A DNA stretch of 32,662 bases from Candidatus Nomurabacteria bacterium RIFCSPHIGHO2_12_FULL_37_29. GTDB taxonomy: Bacteria; Patescibacteriota; Minisyncoccia; Phycocordibacterales; UBA9973. Where the stretch lies: NCBI GenBank assembly GCA_001785675.1, contig MFUJ01000021.1, positions 2,139 to 34,800 on the forward strand, in the 5' to 3' direction. Position 1 is the first letter of the stretch. Every line of letters starts with the position of its first letter. A program made the translations under genes and the position numbers. Shown here piece after piece: positions 14,769 through 21,931 of the stretch. The notes beneath the pieces were generated by a model. That model searched no databases, was not told where the DNA came from, and saw only the letters and a list, made by a program, of their open reading frames with translations.

Positions 14769-15146
14769 ATGAAAGCATTTTTGAAAAATTATCGACAGTC
14801 TCCTAGAAAAGTTCGCTTAGTCGCAGGGCTTGTGAGGGGCAAGGGAGTTTTAGAAGCTATTGCCGAACTTGATTTTTTGGCGAAGCGTGCGGGTTTGCCA
14901 CTGAAAAAACTTTTACTCTCTGCAGTTTCTAATGCGAAACAAATGGGGATAGACAAGGAAAATTTATTTATTAAAGAATTACGCGTGGATAAAGGTATAA
15001 CAATGAAAAGAATGATGCCGGCGGCCATGGGCACAGGACACAGGATAAATAAGCGAACGAGCCACTTAAGTCTGATGCTTGCCGAGAAAATAGTTAAAGT
15101 TTCCACTAAGGGTGGATCTGCCTCCGGTAGAAAAAAATCAAAATAA
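14769..15146 (+). CDS. rplV: 50S ribosomal protein uL22
   Basis: A 125-residue protein. MKAFLKNYRQSPRKVRLVA, LLSAVSNAKQMGID and the beta-hairpin tip MMPAAMGTGHRINKRTSH (exit tunnel; site of macrolide resistance changes) fit uL22. The normal protein ends near VKVS. The last residues, TKGGSASGRKKSK, are read from DNA that resembles a degenerate copy of the palindromic element in rpmC. It lies 2 nt after rpsS. Confidence 0.95.
   Translation: MKAFLKNYRQSPRKVRLVAGLVRGKGVLEAIAELDFLAKRAGLPLKKLLLSAVSNAKQMGIDKENLFIKELRVDKGITMKRMMPAAMGTGHRINKRTSHLSLMLAEKIVKVSTKGGSASGRKKSK
15103..15133 (+). repeat. Degenerate copy of palindromic element in the rplV 3' end
   Basis: AAGGGTGGATCTGCCTCCGG aligns with GAGGCGGATCAGCCTCGGGC of the rpmC palindrome, sharing the core AGG-(n)-GGATC-GCCTC. 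On the minus strand this copy reads LPEADPPLVE, close to the LPPEADQPRAA read from the rpmC copy. The arms no longer pair well. Confidence 0.5.
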
Positions 15147-15147
15147 C

Positions 15148-15816
15148 ATGTCAAAAATAGTCCATCCATATGCGCATAGGTTGATCATACTGCGAGACTG
15201 GAAAAGTCGCTGGTTCGCTGACCCGAAAAAATATGTCACTTATTTAAAAGGTGATGTTCTAATACGACAATATTTAGAAAAAAAATTGCGCGGTATGTAT
15301 ATCTCTTCAATCGAAATTGAAAGAAGCAGAAAAGCCACCAGATTTATCATAAGAACTTCTCGCCCTGGGCTCTTAATAGGCCGAAGTGGCGAAGGAGCAA
15401 CGAAGCTCAAGGAAGATATTTTAAAGAAAATGGACAAGTTGAAACTCGCAAAGCCCGAAGATTTTAAGCTTGAAATTGTTGAAGTTTCAAATCCAGAAGC
15501 TGATGCCGCTATTGTTGCATATATGATTGCTGAAGGATTGGAAAAAAGAATGCCTTATCGCCGAGTTATTAAAACGATTATTGAAAAAGTAATGACAGCA
15601 CGCGGGGTAGAAGGTGCCAGAATAGTTCTAGGAGGCAGACTTGGCGGGGCAGACATTGCTCGCACGGAAGAAATCAAGCGTGGGTCTATTCCACTTCAGA
15701 CTTTCCGCGCGGATATAGATTTTAAGCGCGAGCGTGCGACCCTGTCTTACGGCGTTGTTGGCATTAAGGTTTGGATTTATCGCGGAAAAATATTTGGCAA
15801 AAAACAAGAAGTATAA
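15148..15816 (+). CDS. rpsC: 30S ribosomal protein uS3
   Basis: A 222-residue protein. MSKIVHPYAHRL then WKSRWFADPKKY replaces the usual G-Q-K-V-N-P start but keeps W-K-S-R-W. The KH domain has GLLIGRSGEGATKL (GxxG), and GVEGARIVLGGRLGGADIART is the C-terminal signature. It lies at the mRNA entry site. ATG 15148 is preferred over 15112, which would overlap the rplV tail and add an unconserved 12 residues. Confidence 0.95.
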   Translation: MSKIVHPYAHRLIILRDWKSRWFADPKKYVTYLKGDVLIRQYLEKKLRGMYISSIEIERSRKATRFIIRTSRPGLLIGRSGEGATKLKEDILKKMDKLKLAKPEDFKLEIVEVSNPEADAAIVAYMIAEGLEKRMPYRRVIKTIIEKVMTARGVEGARIVLGGRLGGADIARTEEIKRGSIPLQTFRADIDFKRERATLSYGVVGIKVWIYRGKIFGKKQEV

Positions 15817-15828
15817 TAAATCAATGAT

Positions 15829-16257
15829 ATGTTATTACCAAAAAAAGTAAAATTTAGAAAATGGCAGACCCAGCGGTCTAATCCCAAAATGTTATCACCA
15901 GACACCAGAGGTTTTAAGCTCGCCTTCGGTTCTTATGGAATCAAGTCTGTCTCTCAAGCGCGTGTTAAGTCAATCCAAATTGAATCTGCTCGAAAGGTAA
16001 TATCGCGTACTTTGACCAAGGCTGGCAAGTATTGGATCCGTATTTTTCCAGATCGCCCCTATACCTCTAAACCAGCAGAAGTGGGCATGGGAAAAGGAAA
16101 GGGAGATCCGCAGGGGTATTGCTTTGATGTTTTGCCCGGGCGTATTATCTTTGAAGTTGATGGTGTAGAAGAAGCCATAGCACATGAGGCGCTCCGTAAG
16201 GCTGGCACCAAGCTTCCGCTTAAAACCAGGATTATTGGAAGAACCCATAAACAATAA
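15829..16257 (+). CDS. rplP: 50S ribosomal protein uL16
   Basis: A 142-residue protein. MLLPKKVKFRKWQ, RGFKLAFGSYGIKS and GMGKGKGDPQGYCFDVLPGRI match uL16, which organises the A-site region of the large subunit. The Arg next to M-G-K-G-K-G in E. coli, a hydroxylation target, is not clearly placed here. Length is near the norm (136). It lies 12 nt after rpsC. Confidence 0.95.
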   Translation: MLLPKKVKFRKWQTQRSNPKMLSPDTRGFKLAFGSYGIKSVSQARVKSIQIESARKVISRTLTKAGKYWIRIFPDRPYTSKPAEVGMGKGKGDPQGYCFDVLPGRIIFEVDGVEEAIAHEALRKAGTKLPLKTRIIGRTHKQ

Positions 16258-16261
16258 TTAT

Positions 16262-16504
16262 ATGACCGAAAAAAATAAAAATACAAAAGATAAAAATTTG
16301 CCGCCCGAGGCGGATCAGCCTCGGGCGGCAAAAGGAATGAAAACAGATGAGCTAGAAAAAAAGCTTGTTCTCTTGAAAGAGAACATAAGAGTTATTAGAT
16401 TTAAATCCGAAGGCTCAAAATCAAAAAATGTGAAAGAGTTGGCGTCTTTAAAGAAAAACGTAGCTCGAATTTTGACAGAAATAAACCAAAAAATTAAAAA
16501 TTAG
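16262..16504 (+). CDS. rpmC: 50S ribosomal protein uL29 (with element-derived N-terminus if ATG 16262 is used)
   Basis: The uL29 domain starts at MKTDELEKKLVLLKENIR and ends LTEINQKIKN, two helices near the tunnel exit. If translation starts at ATG 16262, 4 nt after rplP, the protein has 80 residues, and residues 13-24 (LPPEADQPRAAK) come from a perfect 15-bp palindrome. If it starts at ATG 16337 it has 55 residues, short of the usual 60-70, and follows AAAGGA; the palindrome is then intergenic. The reading frame is open through the palindrome in both cases. Spacing favours 16262, conservation favours 16337. Confidence 0.88.
   Translation: MTEKNKNTKDKNLPPEADQPRAAKGMKTDELEKKLVLLKENIRVIRFKSEGSKSKNVKELASLKKNVARILTEINQKIKN
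16297..16332 (+). repeat. Palindromic element, 15-bp arms, in rpmC
   Basis: TTTGCCGCCCGAGGC (16297-16311), loop GGATCA, GCCTCGGGCGGCAAA (16318-16332), with no mismatch. It is about 80% G+C in an AT-rich gene cluster, suggesting insertion. Because of the symmetry both strands read PPEAD-x-PRAA in one frame. It could be a repetitive palindrome of the REP or Rickettsia palindromic element kind. Confidence 0.8.
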
Positions 16505-16516
16505 AAATTAACCAAT

Positions 16517-16792
16517 ATGGTAACTAAATTAAAACAATCACAAATACAAGAACAACAAGGCCCTAAAAAAAATGGGAATCTTCTGGTGGGTGTAGTTGTT
16601 TCGGACAAGATGGATAAAACTGTCACTGTTTCTGTTTCTAGATTTATCAAACATCCACTGTATGGGAAATTTTACAAAGTGAATAAAAAATACAAAGCGC
16701 ATGACGAAGAAAATAAATATAAAATAGGAGATAAGATAGAAATAATTGAAACACGGCCGATATCAAAAGATAAGAGATTTAAAGTAATTTAG
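16517..16792 (+). CDS. rpsQ: 30S ribosomal protein uS17
   Basis: A 91-residue OB-fold protein. [22 protein letters not shown], then [22 protein letters not shown], then [21 protein letters not shown] is standard uS17. The first 20 residues (Lys/Gln-rich) are an extra tail. It lies 12 nt after rpmC. Confidence 0.95.
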   Translation: MVTKLKQSQIQEQQGPKKNGNLLVGVVVSDKMDKTVTVSVSRFIKHPLYGKFYKVNKKYKAHDEENKYKIGDKIEIIETRPISKDKRFKVI

Positions 16793-16802
16793 AAATAATT
16801 TT

Positions 16803-16840
16803 TTGTTCACCCTGCCATGGTGGGGCAAATAGGAGAACAA
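16803..16840 (+). promoter_or_regulatory. Hairpin in the rpsQ-rplN gap next to the rplN ribosome-binding site
   Basis: TTGTTC (16803-16808) pairs with GAACAA (16835-16840), enclosing TGCC/GGCA (16813-16816, 16824-16827). AGGAG (16831-16835), the likely ribosome-binding site of rplN, abuts the right arm. It lies in an unusually long 53-nt gap for this cluster, so it may control rplN translation or be a processing site. Confidence 0.45.
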
Positions 16841-16845
16841 GCAAT

Positions 16846-17217
16846 ATGATACAAAACGAAACATTGGTAAAAATAACAGATAATGCTGGAGGCACAGTGG
16901 GCAAAGTGTTTAAGATTTTAGGGTCTTCAAAAAAAAGATATGCGACCTTGGGTGAGTTGGTTATTATTTCTGTAAAGGTGGCGAGCCCCAGAAAAGGAGT
17001 TAAGAAGAAAGATGTGCATCAAGCAGTCGTTGTGCGTACTCGCAGTGCCTACAGAAGGAAGGATGGATCATATATTCGTTTTGATGATAATGCTGTGGTT
17101 CTTTTAGAAAAAGGAAAAAAAGATCCGAAAGCTGGACGTGTGTTTGGACCAATTCCGAGAGAGCTTGCTGAAAAGGGATTTCAAAAAATAATTTCTTTAG
17201 CGCAGGAGGTAATCTAG
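16846..17217 (+). CDS. rplN: 50S ribosomal protein uL14
   Basis: A 123-residue protein that forms bridge B8 and binds ribosomal silencing factor. MIQNETLVKITDNAGG, the VVRTRSAYRRKDGSYIRFDD block, NAVVLL and RVFGPIPRELAEKGF are diagnostic. Length is the norm (122). It has a clear AGGAG, unlike most genes here. Confidence 0.97.
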   Translation: MIQNETLVKITDNAGGTVGKVFKILGSSKKRYATLGELVIISVKVASPRKGVKKKDVHQAVVVRTRSAYRRKDGSYIRFDDNAVVLLEKGKKDPKAGRVFGPIPRELAEKGFQKIISLAQEVI

Positions 17218-17237
17218 TCAATTTAAAATTACGAATT

Positions 17238-17456
17238 ATGAAAATAAAAAAAGGAGACAATGTAATAATAATAACAGGAAAAGACAAGGATAAAAAAGGT
17301 AAAATTATCCGTGTTTTAGTAGAAGAGAACAAGGTCATTGTAGAAGGAGCGAATATGATGAAGAAGCATCAGCGTCCTAGAAAGTCTGGAGAAAAAGGAT
17401 CAATGGTAAATATTGCCATGCCGATTCATGCTTCCAATGTTAAAAAAGTAGAATAA
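17238..17456 (+). CDS. rplX: 50S ribosomal protein uL24, short form
   Basis: A 72-residue KOW-domain protein. MKIKKGDNVIIITGKDKDKK is the KOW motif, and MPIHASNV is the conserved block after it. It stops six residues past that block, so the C-terminal 25-30 residues of the usual 100-105-residue protein are missing. It initiates large-subunit assembly. It lies 20 nt after rplN. Confidence 0.93.
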   Translation: MKIKKGDNVIIITGKDKDKKGKIIRVLVEENKVIVEGANMMKKHQRPRKSGEKGSMVNIAMPIHASNVKKVE

Positions 17457-17469
17457 AGATTTTAAAATT

Positions 17470-18054
17470 ATGAAACATTTAACTGTAAAAGAAAAAGAGG
17501 TGCAGGCATTTGAGAAAATGAAAATATCTTTTCATTACAAAAATGCTATGGCTGCGTCCAGAATGGTGAAAGTTGTAATAAATACTGGCACAGGGACCGT
17601 CATTAAAAAAGATAAAAATAAAAATGAGGCTATATTGGAACGTTTGGCAAAAATTTCCGGACAGAAAGGGTCTCTAAAAGGCGCTAAGCAGTCTATAGCA
17701 TCTTTTAAAATTCGCCAAGGTGATCCGATCGGCATTGTTGTAACATTGCGTGGCAATCGAATGTATACTTTCTTGGAAAAATTGATAAATGTCGCTCTTC
17801 CTCGTACTAAAGACTTTCGTGGTATCGCTCGGACTGCAGTAGACAACATCGGGAACCTAACAATCGGCATAAAAGAACACACTATTTTTCCTGAAACAGC
17901 TGACGAGGATATTAAAGATATCTTCGGCATGTCTATCACCCTTGTTTCCACGGCTAAAAATAAAAAAGAAGGCGTGGCCTTCTTTGGGTTTCTGGGAATT
18001 CCTTTTAAGAAGGAAGAACCCATTCATCTGGTAGATGGAGAGAAGAAGAAATAA
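17470..18054 (+). CDS. rplE: 50S ribosomal protein uL5
   Basis: A 194-residue protein that binds 5S rRNA. KVVINTGTGTVIKKDKN, ISGQKGSLKGAKQSIASFKI, PRTKDFRGIARTAVDNIGN and the C-terminal GMSITLVSTAKNKKEGVAF match uL5. It ends this transcript: 139 nt with a promoter follow before rpsN. Confidence 0.96.
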   Translation: MKHLTVKEKEVQAFEKMKISFHYKNAMAASRMVKVVINTGTGTVIKKDKNKNEAILERLAKISGQKGSLKGAKQSIASFKIRQGDPIGIVVTLRGNRMYTFLEKLINVALPRTKDFRGIARTAVDNIGNLTIGIKEHTIFPETADEDIKDIFGMSITLVSTAKNKKEGVAFFGFLGIPFKKEEPIHLVDGEKKK

Positions 18055-18058
18055 AAAT

Positions 18059-18097
18059 TTGACTCTTTTGTATTTGTCTGCTAACCTATAAAGAGTC
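18059..18097 (+). promoter_or_regulatory. Promoter inside an inverted repeat, rpsN-secY segment
   Basis: TTGACT (18059-18064), 17 bp, extended -10 TGcTAACCT (18079-18087); the start is near 18094, giving a leader of about 100 nt. GACTCTTT (18061-18068) and AAAGAGTC (18090-18097) are perfect inverted arms that embrace the spacer and -10, a possible operator or the end of the previous transcript. Confidence 0.45.
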
Positions 18098-18193
18098 TAG
18101 AAAATAGATTGATCTGTATTTCTCCTTAAGGCTTGTATTGAGGTTTTAAGAAAAAATACACGATATCATCTATGAAAATAGGCGATTTGATAT

Positions 18194-18379
18194 ATGGCAA
18201 AAACATCAGTTATCGCTAGGTCAAAAAAGAAACCAAAATTTTCTACTCGAGCCAAGAATCGATGTTTTCGTTGTGGACGGGGGAATGCTTTTATGAGAGA
18301 TTTTGGTATTTGTCGTATTTGTTTTAGAGAATTGGCTAACGAAGGCATGTTGCCGGGGGTTCGTAAATCAAGCTGGTAA
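18194..18379 (+). CDS. rpsN: 30S ribosomal protein uS14, zinc-binding type
   Basis: A 61-residue protein. It has CFRCG and CRICF (C-x-x-C pairs), the zinc ribbon of the short type Z S14, and starts [16 protein letters not shown]. The C-terminus [11 protein letters not shown] is standard. The longer zinc-free form is not needed. It heads the second half of the spc cluster. Confidence 0.96.
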   Translation: MAKTSVIARSKKKPKFSTRAKNRCFRCGRGNAFMRDFGICRICFRELANEGMLPGVRKSSW

Positions 18380-18385
18380 AAAATC

Positions 18386-18772
18386 ATGGATTCAATTTCA
18401 AACATGTTAATAATAATGAAAAATGGAAGCAAGGTGGATAAAGAGTCTGTATTTTTCCCATATTCTAAAATTAAGCACGCCATCCTTGAATGTTTAAAGA
18501 AGGAAGGATATGTAAACAATATTTCAAAGAAAATAAGCAAGAATCAGCAAATATTAGAAGTTGGTTTAGCGTATAAAGACAAGAAACCAAAAATTACAGA
18601 AGTCGAGAGAATTTCAAAACAATCGAGGCGTGTTTATTTTAGAATGAAAGATATTCACAAGGTTCGCAATGGTTCTGGTTTGCTTGTGCTTTCAACCCCC
18701 AAGGGGATTTTATCAGGCAAGGATGCTAGACATGAGCAAGTCGGGGGCGAAGCATTATTCAAAATTTGGTAA
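18386..18772 (+). CDS. rpsH: 30S ribosomal protein uS8
   Basis: A 128-residue protein. MDSISNMLIIMKNGSKVDKE, then FPYSKIKHAILECLKKEGYV, and the C-terminal GLLVLSTPKGILSGKDARHE match uS8, where S-T-x-x-G is the 16S contact. In other bacteria S8 represses this operon by binding near rplE. It lies 6 nt after rpsN. Confidence 0.95.
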   Translation: MDSISNMLIIMKNGSKVDKESVFFPYSKIKHAILECLKKEGYVNNISKKISKNQQILEVGLAYKDKKPKITEVERISKQSRRVYFRMKDIHKVRNGSGLLVLSTPKGILSGKDARHEQVGGEALFKIW

Positions 18773-18791
18773 AAGTAGTGAGAGAAAAAAT

Positions 18792-19325
18792 ATGTCAAGA
18801 ATAGGTAAACAAGAAATAATTATACCAGAAGGAGTGAAAGCCAGTCTAAATGGCGCGATTTTTAGTGTTGTCGGTTCTAAGGGGATTCTAACAAAAAATT
18901 TCCGAGATGATATTGTTATTACAATCACTGGTAAAGTTATTAATTTAAATATAAAAAGAAATGATAAATTTTCCAAATCTCTCTGGGGTACTTATGCTTC
19001 ACACATAAAGAATATGATTCAGGGGGTAGAGACCCCTTATCAAAAGAAATTAATATTAGAAGGTGTGGGATTTAAGTCTGAAGTTAAAGGCAAAACTCTT
19101 AATTTTGCTTTAGGATTTTCCCATCCAGTTATTGTGCCGATACCAGAAGGTATTACTGCTACCGCTGAGAAAAATAATATTACGATTACTGGGGTTGATA
19201 AGGAATTAGTCGGAAGTTTTACCGCCAGCCTGCGCGCATTAAAGAAGCCTGAGCCCTATAAAGGTAAAGGGATACGTTACGAGGGTGAAATTATCAGACG
19301 TAAACAAGGCAAGAAGACAGTATAA
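18792..19325 (+). CDS. rplF: 50S ribosomal protein uL6
   Basis: A 177-residue protein built of two repeated domains. MSRIGKQEIIIPEGV and the C-terminal KKPEPYKGKGIRYEGEII are diagnostic. ATG 18792 is the family start; a longer in-frame reading from 18669 overlaps rpsH and is rejected. Its TAA overlaps the rplR ATG by one base. Confidence 0.95.
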   Translation: MSRIGKQEIIIPEGVKASLNGAIFSVVGSKGILTKNFRDDIVITITGKVINLNIKRNDKFSKSLWGTYASHIKNMIQGVETPYQKKLILEGVGFKSEVKGKTLNFALGFSHPVIVPIPEGITATAEKNNITITGVDKELVGSFTASLRALKKPEPYKGKGIRYEGEIIRRKQGKKTV

Positions 19326-19666
19326 TGCAAAAGAAGAATAACAAAAGAATAAGATTAAAAGCCAAAATCCGAGCAAAGATTTTAGGCACAGAAGATCGTC
19401 CCAGGCTTTCTGTTTTCAGGTCAAATAAATTTATTTATGCGCAAGTCATCGATGATACAAAGGGGAAAACCCTGGCCCAAGCGAGTGACATTAAGATAAT
19501 CAAAGGCACCAAGACGGAAAGAGCAAAAGAAGTGGGTCGTATGATTGGAGAGGTTTGTCAAAAAGTAAAAATTTACAAAGTTGTTTTTGATCGGAATGGA
19601 TTTAAATATACTGGAAGAATAAAGACAGTTGCAGACGAAGCAAGAGCGGGAGGGCTTAAGTTCTAG
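19325..19666 (+). CDS. rplR: 50S ribosomal protein uL18
   Basis: A 113-residue protein. RIRLKAKIRAKILGTEDRPR, LSVFRSNKFIYAQVIDD and FDRNGFKYTGRIKTVADEAR match uL18, which binds 5S rRNA with uL5. It starts in the rplF stop codon (TAATG). Confidence 0.95.
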   Translation: MQKKNNKRIRLKAKIRAKILGTEDRPRLSVFRSNKFIYAQVIDDTKGKTLAQASDIKIIKGTKTERAKEVGRMIGEVCQKVKIYKVVFDRNGFKYTGRIKTVADEARAGGLKF

Positions 19667-19690
19667 TAGTTATAAAGTTCATAAAATAAA

Positions 19691-20284
19691 ATGGAAAAAG
19701 GAAAAGAAAAAAAGAATAGCAATAGAAGAAATTCATCTTTCGGACGAGCCAAGCCTGAATTTGACCAGAAGATTATAAATATTCGTCGTGTGACCAGAGT
19801 TGTCGCTGGCGGGCGCAGATTTTCTTTTAGTGTTGCGTTAGTGGCCGGAGACAAGAAGGGTTCTATCGGGCTTGGGCTTGGTAAAGCGGGAGATACGGCT
19901 CTTGCGATCAATAAAGCGGTTCGCAACGCCAAGAAAAATATGATCAGATTAAATCTGACGAAAACAATGTCTATTCCTCACGAGCTTTCTGCTAAATTTA
20001 GAAGTTCTCAAATCATACTTATACCGAATCGAGGTCGCGGACTTGTAGCGGGTTCAGTCTTGCGTGATATAGTGAAACTCTCTGGGATGAAAGACATTAC
20101 CGGTAAAATTTTATCTAACAGCAAAAATTCATTGAATAATGCGAAAGCGGTTATGTTGGCACTTTCTGGCATTTCTTCAAAATACGCAAAGCCATTATCA
20201 GAATCCGTGGTTATTGTTCCTCTGGAAGTTGTTCCACCCGCAAGTTTATTAAAAGTTGCTGAAAAGGAAACTAATTTAGAATAA
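19691..20284 (+). CDS. rpsE: 30S ribosomal protein uS5
   Basis: A 197-residue protein. The double-stranded RNA-binding domain has RVTRVVAGGRRFSFSVALV and GLGLGKAGDTALAINKAV; the C-terminal domain has GRGLVAGSVLRDIVKLSG. It works in decoding fidelity. The next gene is rplO with a 16-nt gap, so rpmD (uL30), usually between them, is missing. Confidence 0.95.
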   Translation: MEKGKEKKNSNRRNSSFGRAKPEFDQKIINIRRVTRVVAGGRRFSFSVALVAGDKKGSIGLGLGKAGDTALAINKAVRNAKKNMIRLNLTKTMSIPHELSAKFRSSQIILIPNRGRGLVAGSVLRDIVKLSGMKDITGKILSNSKNSLNNAKAVMLALSGISSKYAKPLSESVVIVPLEVVPPASLLKVAEKETNLE

Positions 20285-20300
20285 TATTTTATATACATTT

Positions 20301-20612
20301 ATGCAGATACATAATTTAAAGAGAACTCATAAGAATAAAAAAGATAGATTAGTGGGTCGCGGAGGCAAGCATGCCAAAACTTCTGGCCGTGGAGGCAAGG
20401 GCCAGACGGCGCGCGCGGGCAACAAGCGCCGTCCAGAGCTTCGTGATATTATTAAGAAGTTGCCGAAAAATCGTGGTTACCAGTTTAAGTCTATCCAGAA
20501 ATTATTCACGCTGTCCAAGGACAAGGTTCTCTCGACTGCCGGAAAAATAGAAAGTTTCTCCGAAATCCGCAAGCGTCTCGGTATTAAAGGAAAAAAGATA
20601 AGAATTAGATAG
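20301..20612 (+). CDS. rplO: 50S ribosomal protein uL15, C-terminally short
   Basis: A 103-residue protein. The N-terminal RNA-binding extension is typical (LVGRGGKHAKTSGRGGKGQ), followed by KLPKNRGYQFKS. It stops at GIKGKKIRIR, where the family normally continues for 35-45 residues (L-G-x-G-x-L and a final helix-rich domain). The next codons in all three frames carry no uL15-like remnant. The product is probably a genuine short form lacking the C-terminal globular part. Confidence 0.88.
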   Translation: MQIHNLKRTHKNKKDRLVGRGGKHAKTSGRGGKGQTARAGNKRRPELRDIIKKLPKNRGYQFKSIQKLFTLSKDKVLSTAGKIESFSEIRKRLGIKGKKIRIR

Positions 20613-20613
20613 C

Positions 20614-20641
20614 GTCGCGCTTTAATGGATGATTGCGCGAC
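20614..20641 (+). promoter_or_regulatory. GC-rich hairpin between rplO and secY
   Basis: GTCGCGC (20614-20620) and GCGCGAC (20635-20641) are perfect arms around 14 nt. The hairpin is directly after the rplO stop and 18 nt before the secY ATG, with no T run, so it is more likely a processing or translation-control element than a terminator. Confidence 0.5.
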
Positions 20642-20659
20642 ATCATTCCGCTAAATCAC

Positions 20660-21931
20660 ATGCAAAATTTTTTCAACAAAATAAAATTGATCTGGACGGA
20701 TACTACTCTGCGAAAGCGGGTTTTGTTCGTACTTTTTTCTTTAGTAGTATTCAGGTTGCTTTCCGCTATTCCTATCCCGGGTATTGATACATTGCAACTT
20801 AATCGTTTCCTCTCCAATAACCAGTTTTTCGGAATACTGAATATATTTTCTGGAGGCGGACTAACGAACCTCTCTATAATAATGCTTGGTGTTGGTCCAT
20901 ATATCACTGGTTCAATTATTATGCAGCTTTTGACCATCATGGTTCCGGCGTTAAAGAGAATTTATCAAGAAGAAGGTGAAGCTGGCAGAAAAAAATTTAA
21001 TCAATACAGCAGACTACTTACTATTCCGCTTGCGGCTATTCAGGGCTTTGCTCTTTTGGCTATCCTTGAAAGTCAGAGTATTCTGACTAATTTAACAACT
21101 TTTGACAGGATTACGAATCTGTTTATTGTCATTGCGGGTTCGGTTTTCTTGATGTGGCTTGGCGAGCTTGTATCGGAATTTGGCATTGGTAATGGCGTCT
21201 CCCTTATAATTTTTGCCGGTATTGTTTCTCAGCTTCCTTCACAGGTTTCTCAGCTTATTTTTACTTTTGATGTCTCACAGATTCCGCTTTACCTTATATT
21301 TGCCGTAGCCGGAGTGCTTGTTATCGCGGGCATTGTTCTTGTCACTGAAGCCGAACGCCCGATTCCCGTCACTTATGCCAAGCGTGTTCGAGGAATGAAA
21401 ATGTATGGTGGTGGCTCCACTTATTTACCCTTGCGCGTGAATCAAGCAGGAGTGATTCCAATAATATTCGCGCTTTCCATTCTTCTTTTTCCACAGATGA
21501 TTGGTACTTTTTTGTCGCGTTTCAGTAACGTGATCTTAGTTAAAATTTCTCAAGTACTTGTTTCATTTTCTCAAACCTCAATACTTTATGCAGTATTTTA
21601 TTTTATCTTAGTATTTCTCTTCACTTATTTTTACACCGCAGTCACTTTTGACCCCGAAGCACTTTCCACTAACTTGCAAAAAAATGGCGCATTTATTCCG
21701 GGCATTCGTCCTGGCGTATCTACGTCCGATTATATTTCGAGAGTTTTGACTCGCATTACTCTGCTCGGCGCGGTCTTTTTGGGATTTATTGCAGTTTTGC
21801 CTCTTATTATGCAATTTCTAACTGGTATTGCTTCTCTTGCCCTGGGTGGCACATCGATACTTATCGTCGTTTCAGTCGTCCTTGATTTAATGAAAAAAGT
21901 CGATGCCCAAGTCTCCATGCGAGAGTATTAG
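20660..21931 (+). CDS. secY: Protein translocase subunit SecY
   Basis: A 423-residue channel protein with about ten membrane segments. The AIPIPGID segment after TM1, the TM2-3 GVGPYITGSIIMQLL and the cytoplasmic loop RPIPVTYAKRVRG are diagnostic. ATG 20660 is chosen; the in-frame TTG at 20633 would start inside the hairpin and add nine unconserved residues. It is the last gene of the spc segment; its TAG overlaps the TAA of the convergent kinase-like gene by 3 nt. Confidence 0.95.
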   Translation: MQNFFNKIKLIWTDTTLRKRVLFVLFSLVVFRLLSAIPIPGIDTLQLNRFLSNNQFFGILNIFSGGGLTNLSIIMLGVGPYITGSIIMQLLTIMVPALKRIYQEEGEAGRKKFNQYSRLLTIPLAAIQGFALLAILESQSILTNLTTFDRITNLFIVIAGSVFLMWLGELVSEFGIGNGVSLIIFAGIVSQLPSQVSQLIFTFDVSQIPLYLIFAVAGVLVIAGIVLVTEAERPIPVTYAKRVRGMKMYGGGSTYLPLRVNQAGVIPIIFALSILLFPQMIGTFLSRFSNVILVKISQVLVSFSQTSILYAVFYFILVFLFTYFYTAVTFDPEALSTNLQKNGAFIPGIRPGVSTSDYISRVLTRITLLGAVFLGFIAVLPLIMQFLTGIASLALGGTSILIVVSVVLDLMKKVDAQVSMREY

